Positions 57,711-64,000 of a stretch of DNA of 64,000 bases are shown here, piece by piece. The stretch is from assembly GCF_002257645.1 (NCBI RefSeq), contig NZ_NQMO01000008.1, positions 186,001-250,000 on the forward strand. The letters are read 5' to 3'. The notes under the pieces are model-generated. The model was given only the letters and a program-made list of their open reading frames with translations. It was not told the origin of the DNA and did no database searches. This DNA is from Paenibacillus sp. XY044. GTDB taxonomy: Bacteria > Bacillota > Bacilli > Paenibacillales > Paenibacillaceae. Position numbers and translations under genes: made by a program. Numbering within the stretch: the first letter of the stretch is position 1; each line of letters starts with the position of its first letter.

Positions 57711-60700
57711 TTACTTTTTCTCAAAATAGGCGCCAGGCGATTTAGGCGATTCGCCTGCGCTGTTTACCGCAGATACGAAGAAGTAACCTTTGATCGGTGT
57801 CGAAGTTGAGTACGATAAGGCAGGCTCCGAGCTGGTGCCTAATTTGACATACGGCCCATTTGGATTCGCGCTGTAGTAAACATCGTACTCCGTGACCATC
57901 TCCTGGGCTCCTGCCGCGGCCCATTGGAATTGGATCCCGGTCTCCGTAGCGGCCATCGTAAGCCCGCTAGGAGCGGCTGGAGCGGCCTGTGGCGCTTGTT
58001 CCGTACCTGACGTATCTCCAGGCGTTACGGAACCGTCCGGATTGTCCTGCCCGCCATTTTGTCCTTGTTCCCCAGTCGGATCGTCCGTACCTCCGATAAT
58101 ATTGGTCAATCCGCCGCCCAGACCGACCGTCATGCTCGGTGCGGATTCTTTGCCGGCCACGTCTACGGCCGTGACATAGAAGCTGGATCCGCCGCTCGCG
58201 GCGCTGGTAAAGGATGACCCGTCTCCGACGATGAGGCTGGCCTGCCTGCGGTGTGAACCTCCATTATCCGAACGGTACAGCCGGTATCCGACGACATCGG
58301 ATTGTCCGGTAGGACTGAAGGAGATCACCGCCTTGCTGCCGTTCCACGAGATCGAAGCGTTTGAAGGGGCAGCCGGTGCGGCGCCGTCATCTACGCGCGG
58401 ATCGATCTTGGTCGGCATGTCGGTGCTGGCATCTTTAGGGATGTAGTAAGACAGCGCATTGTGGCCGCCTTTCATTTTGGCGAACGCGTTTTCCAGCTCC
58501 TTGATCAGCTCGGAAATCGGTTGTTCCCGTTTGACGACGACCTTCTCTTTGAGCATGTCGTCCGGCGTACCATCCTGCGGGATATAGTTTACGCCATTGT
58601 AGGTAATGTACTTCTCTTTGGCGATGCCATCGTCGCTTTCCGTCGGAACGAACTTGCTGTTGAAAATGTCGGTCACGAACCGGTCCGTCAGCGATGTCGG
58701 CAGCTTGCCGCTGTAGGCGGACACCGTCTTGGTCACGATGCCGTCCGGTTTATCAAACTTCGAAGTCTTGAACAGCTCGGGCTCCCGGTCGATGACCTCG
58801 TTCATGACGAGGGTCCAGATCGACTGAGCGCGTTTCTTCGCCGCCTTGGTGGTCAGCGTGTTCTTTTGTTCCTTGTAGCCTGCCCAGACCCCAAGCGTCA
58901 CGTCAGGGGAGTAGCCCATAAACCAGACGTCGCCGTAATTCTGGGTTGTTCCCGTCTTGCCGACGATCGGCACGTTCTTAAAATGCTTGTAATTTTTACG
59001 GACGACATCGCCGGTTCCTTCAGTGATGACGGTCCGCAGCATGTCGGTCATCAGATAAGCCGTTTGCTTGGAATAAGCCTGCACCGGCTTGGCTTCGTGC
59101 TGATAGACGATGTTGCCCTTGGAATCGGTAATTTTCTCGATCATGTAGGCATCGTTAAACTGGCCGTTGTTGGCAATGGAGCTGTAGGCATTGGTCAGCT
59201 CTTCAACCGTCACGCCGCGAATGAGACCGCCCAACACGCCGGTCCTCGCGGTATAGTCCCGCGGTTCCAGGGTGGTGATCCCGAGCTTCTTGGCAAAGCT
59301 CCAGGCGTTCTGGATTCCGACAACGTTATTGTACAGTTTCAGCGCGACTGTATTCACGGAATTGTTGAGCGCGGAGCGCGCCGTCATCAATCCTTTATAT
59401 CCCGTAGTTGAGTTTTTGGGAATATGATACCCTTTCTGTCCGTCCGGCAAAATGATCGGCGAATCGTCAACCACGCTTGCCGGCTGAACGGCCCCGGATT
59501 CAATCGCCGGCAGGTATGCCGCGATGGGCTTCATCGTCGATCCCGGCTGGCGGATCATCTGGGTGGCATAGTTCATTTGTTCTTTGTTGAAATCACGGCC
59601 TTCAATCATGCCGAGAATGGCGCCGGTCTTGTTGTCGATCATCATGGCCGCCGTTTGCTCGGCCCCCTTGGTTGTGCTGTCAGGGGAGAAATTGCTGTCA
59701 TCCTCAGCGATTTTATGCATCGAATTGTACACCTTCTTATCGATCGTGGTGTAGATTCGATACCCGCCCGTGCTGAGCTGCTGCCGGGCTTCTTCAAGCA
59801 GGTCGCTGTCCTGCTTCGCATCGTCTCCTGGAGTCTTGCCTTCCGCCTGCTCATTGAGCTGCATGATGATCTGGGCGCCTTGGCGCTCCGTTTCCATCAT
59901 CAGATAAGGGAAGGTGGCGTAAGCCTTCTCCACATGGGGAGCCAGCTGCTTGTGGATGTCGAAAGCCAGCGCTTCCTTGTACTGCGCTTCCGTGATTTTG
60001 TTCTCCTCCAGCATCCGCCGGAGCACCAGATGCTGCCGGTCGATGGCGCGATTAAAGTTGGCTTCGTTAAATTCGCCTTTGCCGTTAAATGCCGAATATC
60101 TGGAAGGCAGCTGAGGCAGACCGGCCAAATAAGCCGCCTCGGCGATGTTCAATTTGCTGAGATCACTAATATTAAAAATGCCTTTGGCTGCGGCCTGAAT
60201 ACCGTACAGGTTATAGCCGCTGGATCCGTTCCCGAAAGGAACCTTGTTTAAATATGCCGTTATAATTTCTTCTTTGGTCATAAATCGTTCCAGCCGGAGG
60301 GAGAGCAGAATTTCCTTGAACTTCCGGTCTTCCGTTTTGTCCAGATTCAGGAATACGCGTCTGGCCAGCTGCTGGGTGAGCGTGCTTCCGCCGGTCTGCA
60401 CGGATTCGTGCAGAAGCTTCTGCTTGACGGCACGGAGCGTGCCATTGACGTCCACACCCTTATGTGTAAAAAAGTTGTTGTCCTCAATCGATACGACGGC
60501 GTCGATGACGATGGACGGAATCTGTTTATACTCCACGGGGCGTCTGTCCTCATCGGTCCGAAGCTGCCCGATGGGGGTGCCGTCACGGAAGTAGGCGAAT
60601 CCCGTAATGGAGTTCTCGCTCATCTTCTGGTCAATCAATGCCCTGGAACGGACCGGATCATCCTTCACGATGGAAGTGAGGTATCCGGCTGCCGTGCCGC

Positions 60701-60827
60701 CGGCGAACAGCACTCCCATTACGATAACGACCAGCATCCACATCGCGGTAAGGCCGATAATGCGGCCGTAGGACCGTTTTTTCGGAGCGGTCTGCCCTTC
60801 CGGCTTTTGTTTGTTATCTTCAACCAT
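57711..60827 (-). CDS. Class A penicillin-binding protein (PBP1A type) with FN3 tail
   Basis: 1038 aa bifunctional peptidoglycan synthase. Signal anchor at about 23-45 (ITALWMLVVIVMGVLFAGG type). Glycosyltransferase GT51 with Glu115 in SIEDNNFFTHKGVD and QQLARRVFLN. Transpeptidase with SxxK Ser430 (PGSTMKPIAAYL), SVN (NNSVNTVAL) and Lys624 in KTGTTQN. The last 200 residues hold two fibronectin type III-like modules (SNASISWNGSKAVISFSP and SGLTMAATETGIQFQW) joined by a Gly/Asp/Pro-rich linker. ATG 60827 has AAAAGGAGGATAGCC upstream. Confidence 0.93.
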   Translation of the reverse strand: MVEDNKQKPEGQTAPKKRSYGRIIGLTAMWMLVVIVMGVLFAGGTAAGYLTSIVKDDPVRSRALIDQKMSENSITGFAYFRDGTPIGQLRTDEDRRPVEYKQIPSIVIDAVVSIEDNNFFTHKGVDVNGTLRAVKQKLLHESVQTGGSTLTQQLARRVFLNLDKTEDRKFKEILLSLRLERFMTKEEIITAYLNKVPFGNGSSGYNLYGIQAAAKGIFNISDLSKLNIAEAAYLAGLPQLPSRYSAFNGKGEFNEANFNRAIDRQHLVLRRMLEENKITEAQYKEALAFDIHKQLAPHVEKAYATFPYLMMETERQGAQIIMQLNEQAEGKTPGDDAKQDSDLLEEARQQLSTGGYRIYTTIDKKVYNSMHKIAEDDSNFSPDSTTKGAEQTAAMMIDNKTGAILGMIEGRDFNKEQMNYATQMIRQPGSTMKPIAAYLPAIESGAVQPASVVDDSPIILPDGQKGYHIPKNSTTGYKGLMTARSALNNSVNTVALKLYNNVVGIQNAWSFAKKLGITTLEPRDYTARTGVLGGLIRGVTVEELTNAYSSIANNGQFNDAYMIEKITDSKGNIVYQHEAKPVQAYSKQTAYLMTDMLRTVITEGTGDVVRKNYKHFKNVPIVGKTGTTQNYGDVWFMGYSPDVTLGVWAGYKEQKNTLTTKAAKKRAQSIWTLVMNEVIDREPELFKTSKFDKPDGIVTKTVSAYSGKLPTSLTDRFVTDIFNSKFVPTESDDGIAKEKYITYNGVNYIPQDGTPDDMLKEKVVVKREQPISELIKELENAFAKMKGGHNALSYYIPKDASTDMPTKIDPRVDDGAAPAAPSNASISWNGSKAVISFSPTGQSDVVGYRLYRSDNGGSHRRQASLIVGDGSSFTSAASGGSSFYVTAVDVAGKESAPSMTVGLGGGLTNIIGGTDDPTGEQGQNGGQDNPDGSVTPGDTSGTEQAPQAAPAAPSGLTMAATETGIQFQWAAAGAQEMVTEYDVYYSANPNGPYVKLGTSSEPALSYSTSTPIKGYFFVSAVNSAGESPKSPGAYFEKK

Positions 60828-60919
60828 TCGTGGCTATCCTCCTTTTAACGGAACTATTATAGCATAAATTGCGTATTTTGAATGCAGAGATCGAATCGTG
60901 GCTGAAAGGGTGGAAACGA

Positions 60920-60947
60920 TTGACTTTTTTCGGTTGTGTGGTATAAA
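60920..60947 (+). promoter_or_regulatory. Promoter of the tyrS T-box leader
   Basis: TTGACT (60920-60925) and TATAAA (60942-60947) with 16-bp spacing. Confidence 0.6.
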
Positions 60948-60954
60948 TATGGTT

Positions 60955-61259
60955 AATCCAAAAAGCACATATCGTGAAAAGGCAAAGAAAGACATCAGTA
61001 GAAGGGTGCATGCGCTGATCAGAGAGCCGGTGGATGGTGCGAACCGGCAGCCTGCCCCTTTGAATTACCGTCTTGAGCCGTCCCGAGGAACGCGCGTCAC
61101 CAGGACGCGCCAGTAGTCTGGCACCGGACTGACAGTCCGTTATCCGTAATGAAGTGAAAGCAGTGGATGGAAGGGCATTGTCCCTAAAACGCTGCTTTAA
61201 TTAGGGTGGTAACGCGAGCAGGCTCCTTCTCGTCCCTTGGGACATGAAGGAGCCTTTTT
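60955..61259 (+). ncRNA. T-box leader (Tyr) upstream of tyrS
   Basis: Stem-I parts (CATCAGTAGAAGGG near 60993 and CAGAGAGCCGGTGG...GGTGCGAACCGGC near 61020-61048) are followed by specifier TAC at 61066-61068 (context GAAT-TAC-CG). The T-box core AGGGTGGTAACGCGAG is at 61203-61218, with a terminator at 61219-61259. Tyrosine specificity agrees with the downstream tyrS. Confidence 0.95.
61219..61259 (+). terminator. T-box terminator of tyrS
   Basis: AGGCTCCTTCTCGTCCC and GGGACATGAAGGAGCCT pair with a mismatch and run into TTTTT. Confidence 0.88.
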
Positions 61260-61292
61260 GCTGTACTTACTAAACGGATGGTGGAAAGGTTG

Positions 61293-62552
61293 ATGACGAT
61301 GAATTGGGAAAAGCTCATGCCGGACCAGAAGGAAGAGGTTGAACGCCAACTGGCCGTCATCAAGCGGGGAACGGTCGATATTTTACCTGAAGAGGAGCTG
61401 GAGCGAAAAGTAATCCGGTCGGTTGTGCAAGGACGGCCGCTCAAGGTGAAGCTGGGTCTTGATCCGTCGGCTCCGGACATTCATGTGGGCCACACCGTCG
61501 TCCTGCACAAGCTGCGGCAGTTCCAGGAGCTGGGACATGAGGTGCAGCTGATCATCGGGGATTTCACGGGCCGGATCGGCGACCCGACGGGGAAGTCGGA
61601 AACCCGCAGGCAGCTGACGGAAGAGGACGTGAAGCGGAATGCGGAAACGTACCAGAAGCAGGTGTTCAAAATATTAAGCCCAGACAAGACGAAGGTATAT
61701 TACAACTCCGAATGGCTCGGTCCGATGACCTTTGCCGATGTGATCGGGCTGGGTTCCAAAGTGACGGTGGCCCGGATGCTGGAGCGCGACGACTTCTCCA
61801 AACGCTACGCCGGCGGACTCCCGATCAGTATTCACGAGTTTTTCTATCCGCTGATGCAAGGGATGGATTCAGTGTCGCTGGAGACCGACATCGAGCTCGG
61901 CGGTACGGATCAGACATTTAACCTCATGATGGGCCGCACCCTGCAAAAGGAATACGGGGCAGAACCACAGGTGGCGATCACGCTTCCGCTCTTGGAAGGG
62001 CTGGATGGGATACAGAAGATGAGCAAAAGCCTCGGCAACTATATCGGGATCGATGACACCCCGAACGAAATGTTCGGCAAAACGATGTCGGTGCCGGATG
62101 AGCTGATGGTGAAATACTATGAGCTGGCCACGGATATGACGAATGAGGAGCTTGAGGTTCTGAGTGAAGATTTGAGCGGCGGGAGCCTCCACCCGCGGGA
62201 TGCCAAAATGAGCTTGGCGGCTGCCTTTGTCCGGATGTACCATGGGCGGGAGGCAGCCGAGGCGGCCCGGCGGCATTTCGTTACCGTCTTTCAGCAGCGT
62301 GCGCTTCCCGAGGAAATTGAGCTGCGCGATATTCCCGAAGACGAGCTGCAGGGAGGGGCTATTCGGTTGGTCCGGCTGCTGACCCTCCTGGGATTTGCGG
62401 TTTCCAACAGCGAGGCCAGAAGGAGCATACAGCAGGGGGCGGTCAAGCTGAATGAAGTTAAAATCGAAGACCCGAATGCGGATGTCACGGTCCGGGACGG
62501 CGATATCGTTCAAGCGGGGAAACGCAAATTCGCCAAGCTCCGGATCGTATAG
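61293..62552 (+). CDS. tyrS: Tyrosyl-tRNA synthetase, TyrZ type
   Basis: 419 aa. HVGH at 64-67 in DPSAPDIHVGH, tyrosine-binding LGGTDQTFNLMMG region, KMSKS at 242-246, and a C-terminal S4 RNA-binding domain (NSEARRSIQQGAVKLNEVKI near 370-390). It resembles the Bacillus TyrZ group rather than the principal Bacillus TyrS. ATG 61293 follows GGAAAGG; ATG 61299 and 61278 are alternatives. T-box-controlled. Confidence 0.95.
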   Translation: MTMNWEKLMPDQKEEVERQLAVIKRGTVDILPEEELERKVIRSVVQGRPLKVKLGLDPSAPDIHVGHTVVLHKLRQFQELGHEVQLIIGDFTGRIGDPTGKSETRRQLTEEDVKRNAETYQKQVFKILSPDKTKVYYNSEWLGPMTFADVIGLGSKVTVARMLERDDFSKRYAGGLPISIHEFFYPLMQGMDSVSLETDIELGGTDQTFNLMMGRTLQKEYGAEPQVAITLPLLEGLDGIQKMSKSLGNYIGIDDTPNEMFGKTMSVPDELMVKYYELATDMTNEELEVLSEDLSGGSLHPRDAKMSLAAAFVRMYHGREAAEAARRHFVTVFQQRALPEEIELRDIPEDELQGGAIRLVRLLTLLGFAVSNSEARRSIQQGAVKLNEVKIEDPNADVTVRDGDIVQAGKRKFAKLRIV

Positions 62553-62629
62553 AAGCCGTGGATATTCTATAGAAGCTTGATGTGTTTAAGAAGATTGCAT
62601 GGATTAATGAAGCCATGTGCATGACCGCA

Positions 62630-62662
62630 AAAAATAGGGCTGCCAGTCAGTCCTATTTTTTC
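62630..62662 (+). terminator. Terminator of tyrS
   Basis: AAAATAGGGCTG and CAGTCCTATTTTTT pair around CCAGT, ending in T. Confidence 0.7.
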
Positions 62663-62670
62663 ATAATAAC

Positions 62671-62703
62671 AAAAAAGCCCGGAACATAACGTTCCAGGCT
62701 TGG
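62671..62703 (-). terminator. Terminator of rpsD
   Basis: On the minus strand AGCCTGGAACG and TGTTCCGGGCT pair around TTA and run into TTTTTTG. Confidence 0.8.
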
Positions 62704-62716
62704 TTGCAGCGAAATA

Positions 62717-63316
62717 TTAACGGTTGTAGAATTCGACGATTTGTCTTTCGTCGATGTCTTGGGAAAGTTCGGCGCGCTCTGGGAAACGGATGTATTTACC
62801 TTCCAAAGCTCCATCGTTGTATTCCAGGTAGCCTGGCAGATGCGAACGGTTCTCCAGCGCTTCTTTAATAGAAGAGAGGCTGCGGCTTCTTTCGCGAAGA
62901 CTGATTACGTCGCCTGTGATAACTTGGTAGGAAGCAACGTTTACTTTCTTGCCGTTAACAGTCACGTGACCGTGAGCGACCAATTGGCGCGCTCCTGCAC
63001 GGGAGTTAGCGAAACCAAGACGGTAAACGAGGTTGTCCAAGCGGCTTTCCAGCAAGAACATGAAGTTTTCACCGGCAATACCCTGCATTTTTTGCGCTCT
63101 GTCGAACAGCGTGCGGAATTGCTTTTCACCCAAACCGTACATGTGGCGCAATTTTTGTTTTTCTTGGAGCTGCATACCGTAGTTGCTCATTTTTCTCCGT
63201 TGGTTAGGACCGTGTTGTCCCGGAGGAAAAGGGCGTTTCAATTCTTTACCAGTACCGCTCAGGGAAATTCCCAGACGACGGCTCAATTTAAACTTTGGAC
63301 CTGTGTAACGTGCCAT
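62717..63316 (-). CDS. rpsD: 30S ribosomal protein S4
   Basis: 199 aa primary 16S rRNA-binding protein that nucleates assembly. MARYTGPKFKLSRRLGISLSGTGKEL, RRKMSNYGMQLQEKQKLRHMYGLGEKQF and the S4 domain SRLDNLVYRLGFANSRAGARQLVAHGHVTVNGKKVNVAS are complete. No zinc-binding Cys cluster, so the C-minus paralogue form. Start ATG 63316 has AAAGGAGTC upstream. Monocistronic as in Bacillus, convergent with tyrS. Confidence 0.98.
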   Translation of the reverse strand: MARYTGPKFKLSRRLGISLSGTGKELKRPFPPGQHGPNQRRKMSNYGMQLQEKQKLRHMYGLGEKQFRTLFDRAQKMQGIAGENFMFLLESRLDNLVYRLGFANSRAGARQLVAHGHVTVNGKKVNVASYQVITGDVISLRERSRSLSSIKEALENRSHLPGYLEYNDGALEGKYIRFPERAELSQDIDERQIVEFYNR

Positions 63317-63793
63317 GTTATAGTAGACTCCTTTATTGTTCGAATAATTTACAGTAGGGCTCTATTTGCGCCGTATTTGTTTACCTGTGCGTTCTATAGC
63401 GAACCGCACAACTGACGGGAAAGTTCAGCCGCTGTCCTATCAGCAACAAATGACGTGAGGGTGACACAACGTTACGCCCAAATCAAGACTATATTGCAGT
63501 CTTTTTCAACAATAGATTTTATATTATAGAGTAGGTAAAAGTCAAGGCCTGACAATGTGCTGGAAAAGTCTAATTTTGTCGATAGGGCTATAGTCCTAAA
63601 AAAGTAGGACGAATATCTGAAATATGAGTGCAAAATTGCTTGGAACAGAGTAGAATGTTTATTATAACACATCCGACATGACCCGACTTTATAGCGGACT
63701 TTTTCATATTGCAAGGGTGACAATGTATATTGATTGCGATTTTATGGTGCCGTGAAAGACACCCTTTGGCACGGTGTAAAGGAGCGCCTGTCT
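63317..63793. other. Divergent regulatory region (rpsD leader and promoters)
   Basis: For rpsD (minus strand), TTGACT at 63545-63540 and TATAAA at 63523-63518 form a promoter with 16-bp spacing, giving a leader of about 190 nt. A hairpin GTGCGGTTCG...CGAACGCAC lies at 63385-63409. Bacillus rpsD is autoregulated by S4 through its leader, so this may be the S4-binding site; not proven here. On the plus side GGTGCCGTGAAAGAC...GGCACGG precedes AAAGGAG of the last gene. Confidence 0.6.
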
Positions 63794-64000
63794 ATGTCAG
63801 AACACCAACGAGAAACAACGAAGCATCAAAGCCTTTTTCAGACGAATGCCGATCTGGCGTTTCCTTCGGAGTCGGCTACTTCCTGGCTGCAGGAGATCGA
63901 CTTGTCCGTTCATGATTTGCCCTATGTGGATCACGTGATCCAAGGAGCTTTTTTTAATTGGCGGGCCGAAGCGCAGACACTGCCGCTGAGTGGACAAGCC
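63794..64000 (+). CDS. Unidentified gene, 5' part only
   Basis: Open from ATG 63794 to the end of the window (69 codons, no stop), with AAAGGAGCGCC upstream. MSEHQRETTKHQSLFQTNAD and LQEIDLSVHDLPYVDHVIQGAFFNWRAEAQ are seen. In Bacillus subtilis the gene beside rpsD in this place is ytrP (GAF-GGDEF), so it may be that homologue; the visible part does not decide it. Confidence 0.65.
   Translation, partial: MSEHQRETTKHQSLFQTNADLAFPSESATSWLQEIDLSVHDLPYVDHVIQGAFFNWRAEAQTLPLSGQA

Noticed and set aside
58461..59411. Plus-strand frame of 316 codons opposite the PBP gene
   Set aside because: Antisense to a complete class A PBP; no motif or ribosome-binding site.

Overview
The window is a stretch of a low-GC-branch Gram-positive, spore-forming chromosome, most likely Paenibacillus or a close relative. 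The evidence is gene order and content: the divIVA-ileS-(TraR/DksA)-lspA-rluD-pyr block matches the Bacillus layout, and so does the acuA/acsA-tyrS-rpsD block. The window also has an LL-diaminopimelate aminotransferase (dapL), YjcZ, YteA, YtaF and YjfB proteins, CcpA, bacilliredoxin YtxJ, T-box leaders and a PyrR attenuator. Nearly all of it is ordinary core chromosome. No CRISPR array, intact IS or intact prophage is visible.

Layout. 1-9 kb: cell-division protein DivIVA, a T-box-controlled type-2-like isoleucyl-tRNA synthetase, a membrane protein, a DksA-like protein, lspA-rluD and dapL. 9-11.7 kb: ytaF, an XRE/DUF1232 regulator and tatC-tatA. 11.7-20.9 kb: the pyrimidine operon pyrR-B-C-carA-carB-F-E behind a PyrR-type attenuator; pyrP, pyrK and pyrD are absent from it. 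21-28.6 kb: a YitT protein, four tRNAs (fMet, CAU, two Leu), ung, an AI-2E-family permease, a glycerophosphodiesterase and several small proteins. 28.7-33.8 kb: an AT-rich accessory segment between a tRNA-Val gene and a direct repeat of that gene's 3' end. It holds four YjcZ miniproteins, a TetR/SDR pair with twin operators, an Sm-like small protein and gene remnants. 34-47 kb: acetyltransferase, MBL hydrolase, PLP decarboxylase, MFS transporter, DUF1054, gnd, aroK, rhodanese, aroA and a CoA-binding protein. 47-57.6 kb: a GlcNAc-type PTS EIICBA with ptsI, a DJ-1/PfpI protein, ytxJ, ccpA, mtnN, and divergent acuA and acsA with a cre-like site. 57.7-64 kb: a large class A PBP, a T-box-controlled TyrZ-type tyrosyl-tRNA synthetase, rpsD and the start of a gene that runs off the window.

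How the parts work together. Carbon control is clustered: the PTS genes produce the phosphorylation signal, CcpA reads it, and acsA carries a cre-like site with its probable regulator AcuA next door. Amino-acid supply is read by two T-boxes with specifiers ATC and TAC. Pyrimidine supply is read by PyrR.

The most unusual items are a roughly 510-bp element with long inverted ends inserted between the ileS T-box terminator and the ileS start, the tRNA-Val-bounded accessory segment, and several real small genes too short for ordinary ORF calling (YjcZ copies, yjfB, a 42-aa membrane peptide and a 54-aa basic protein).
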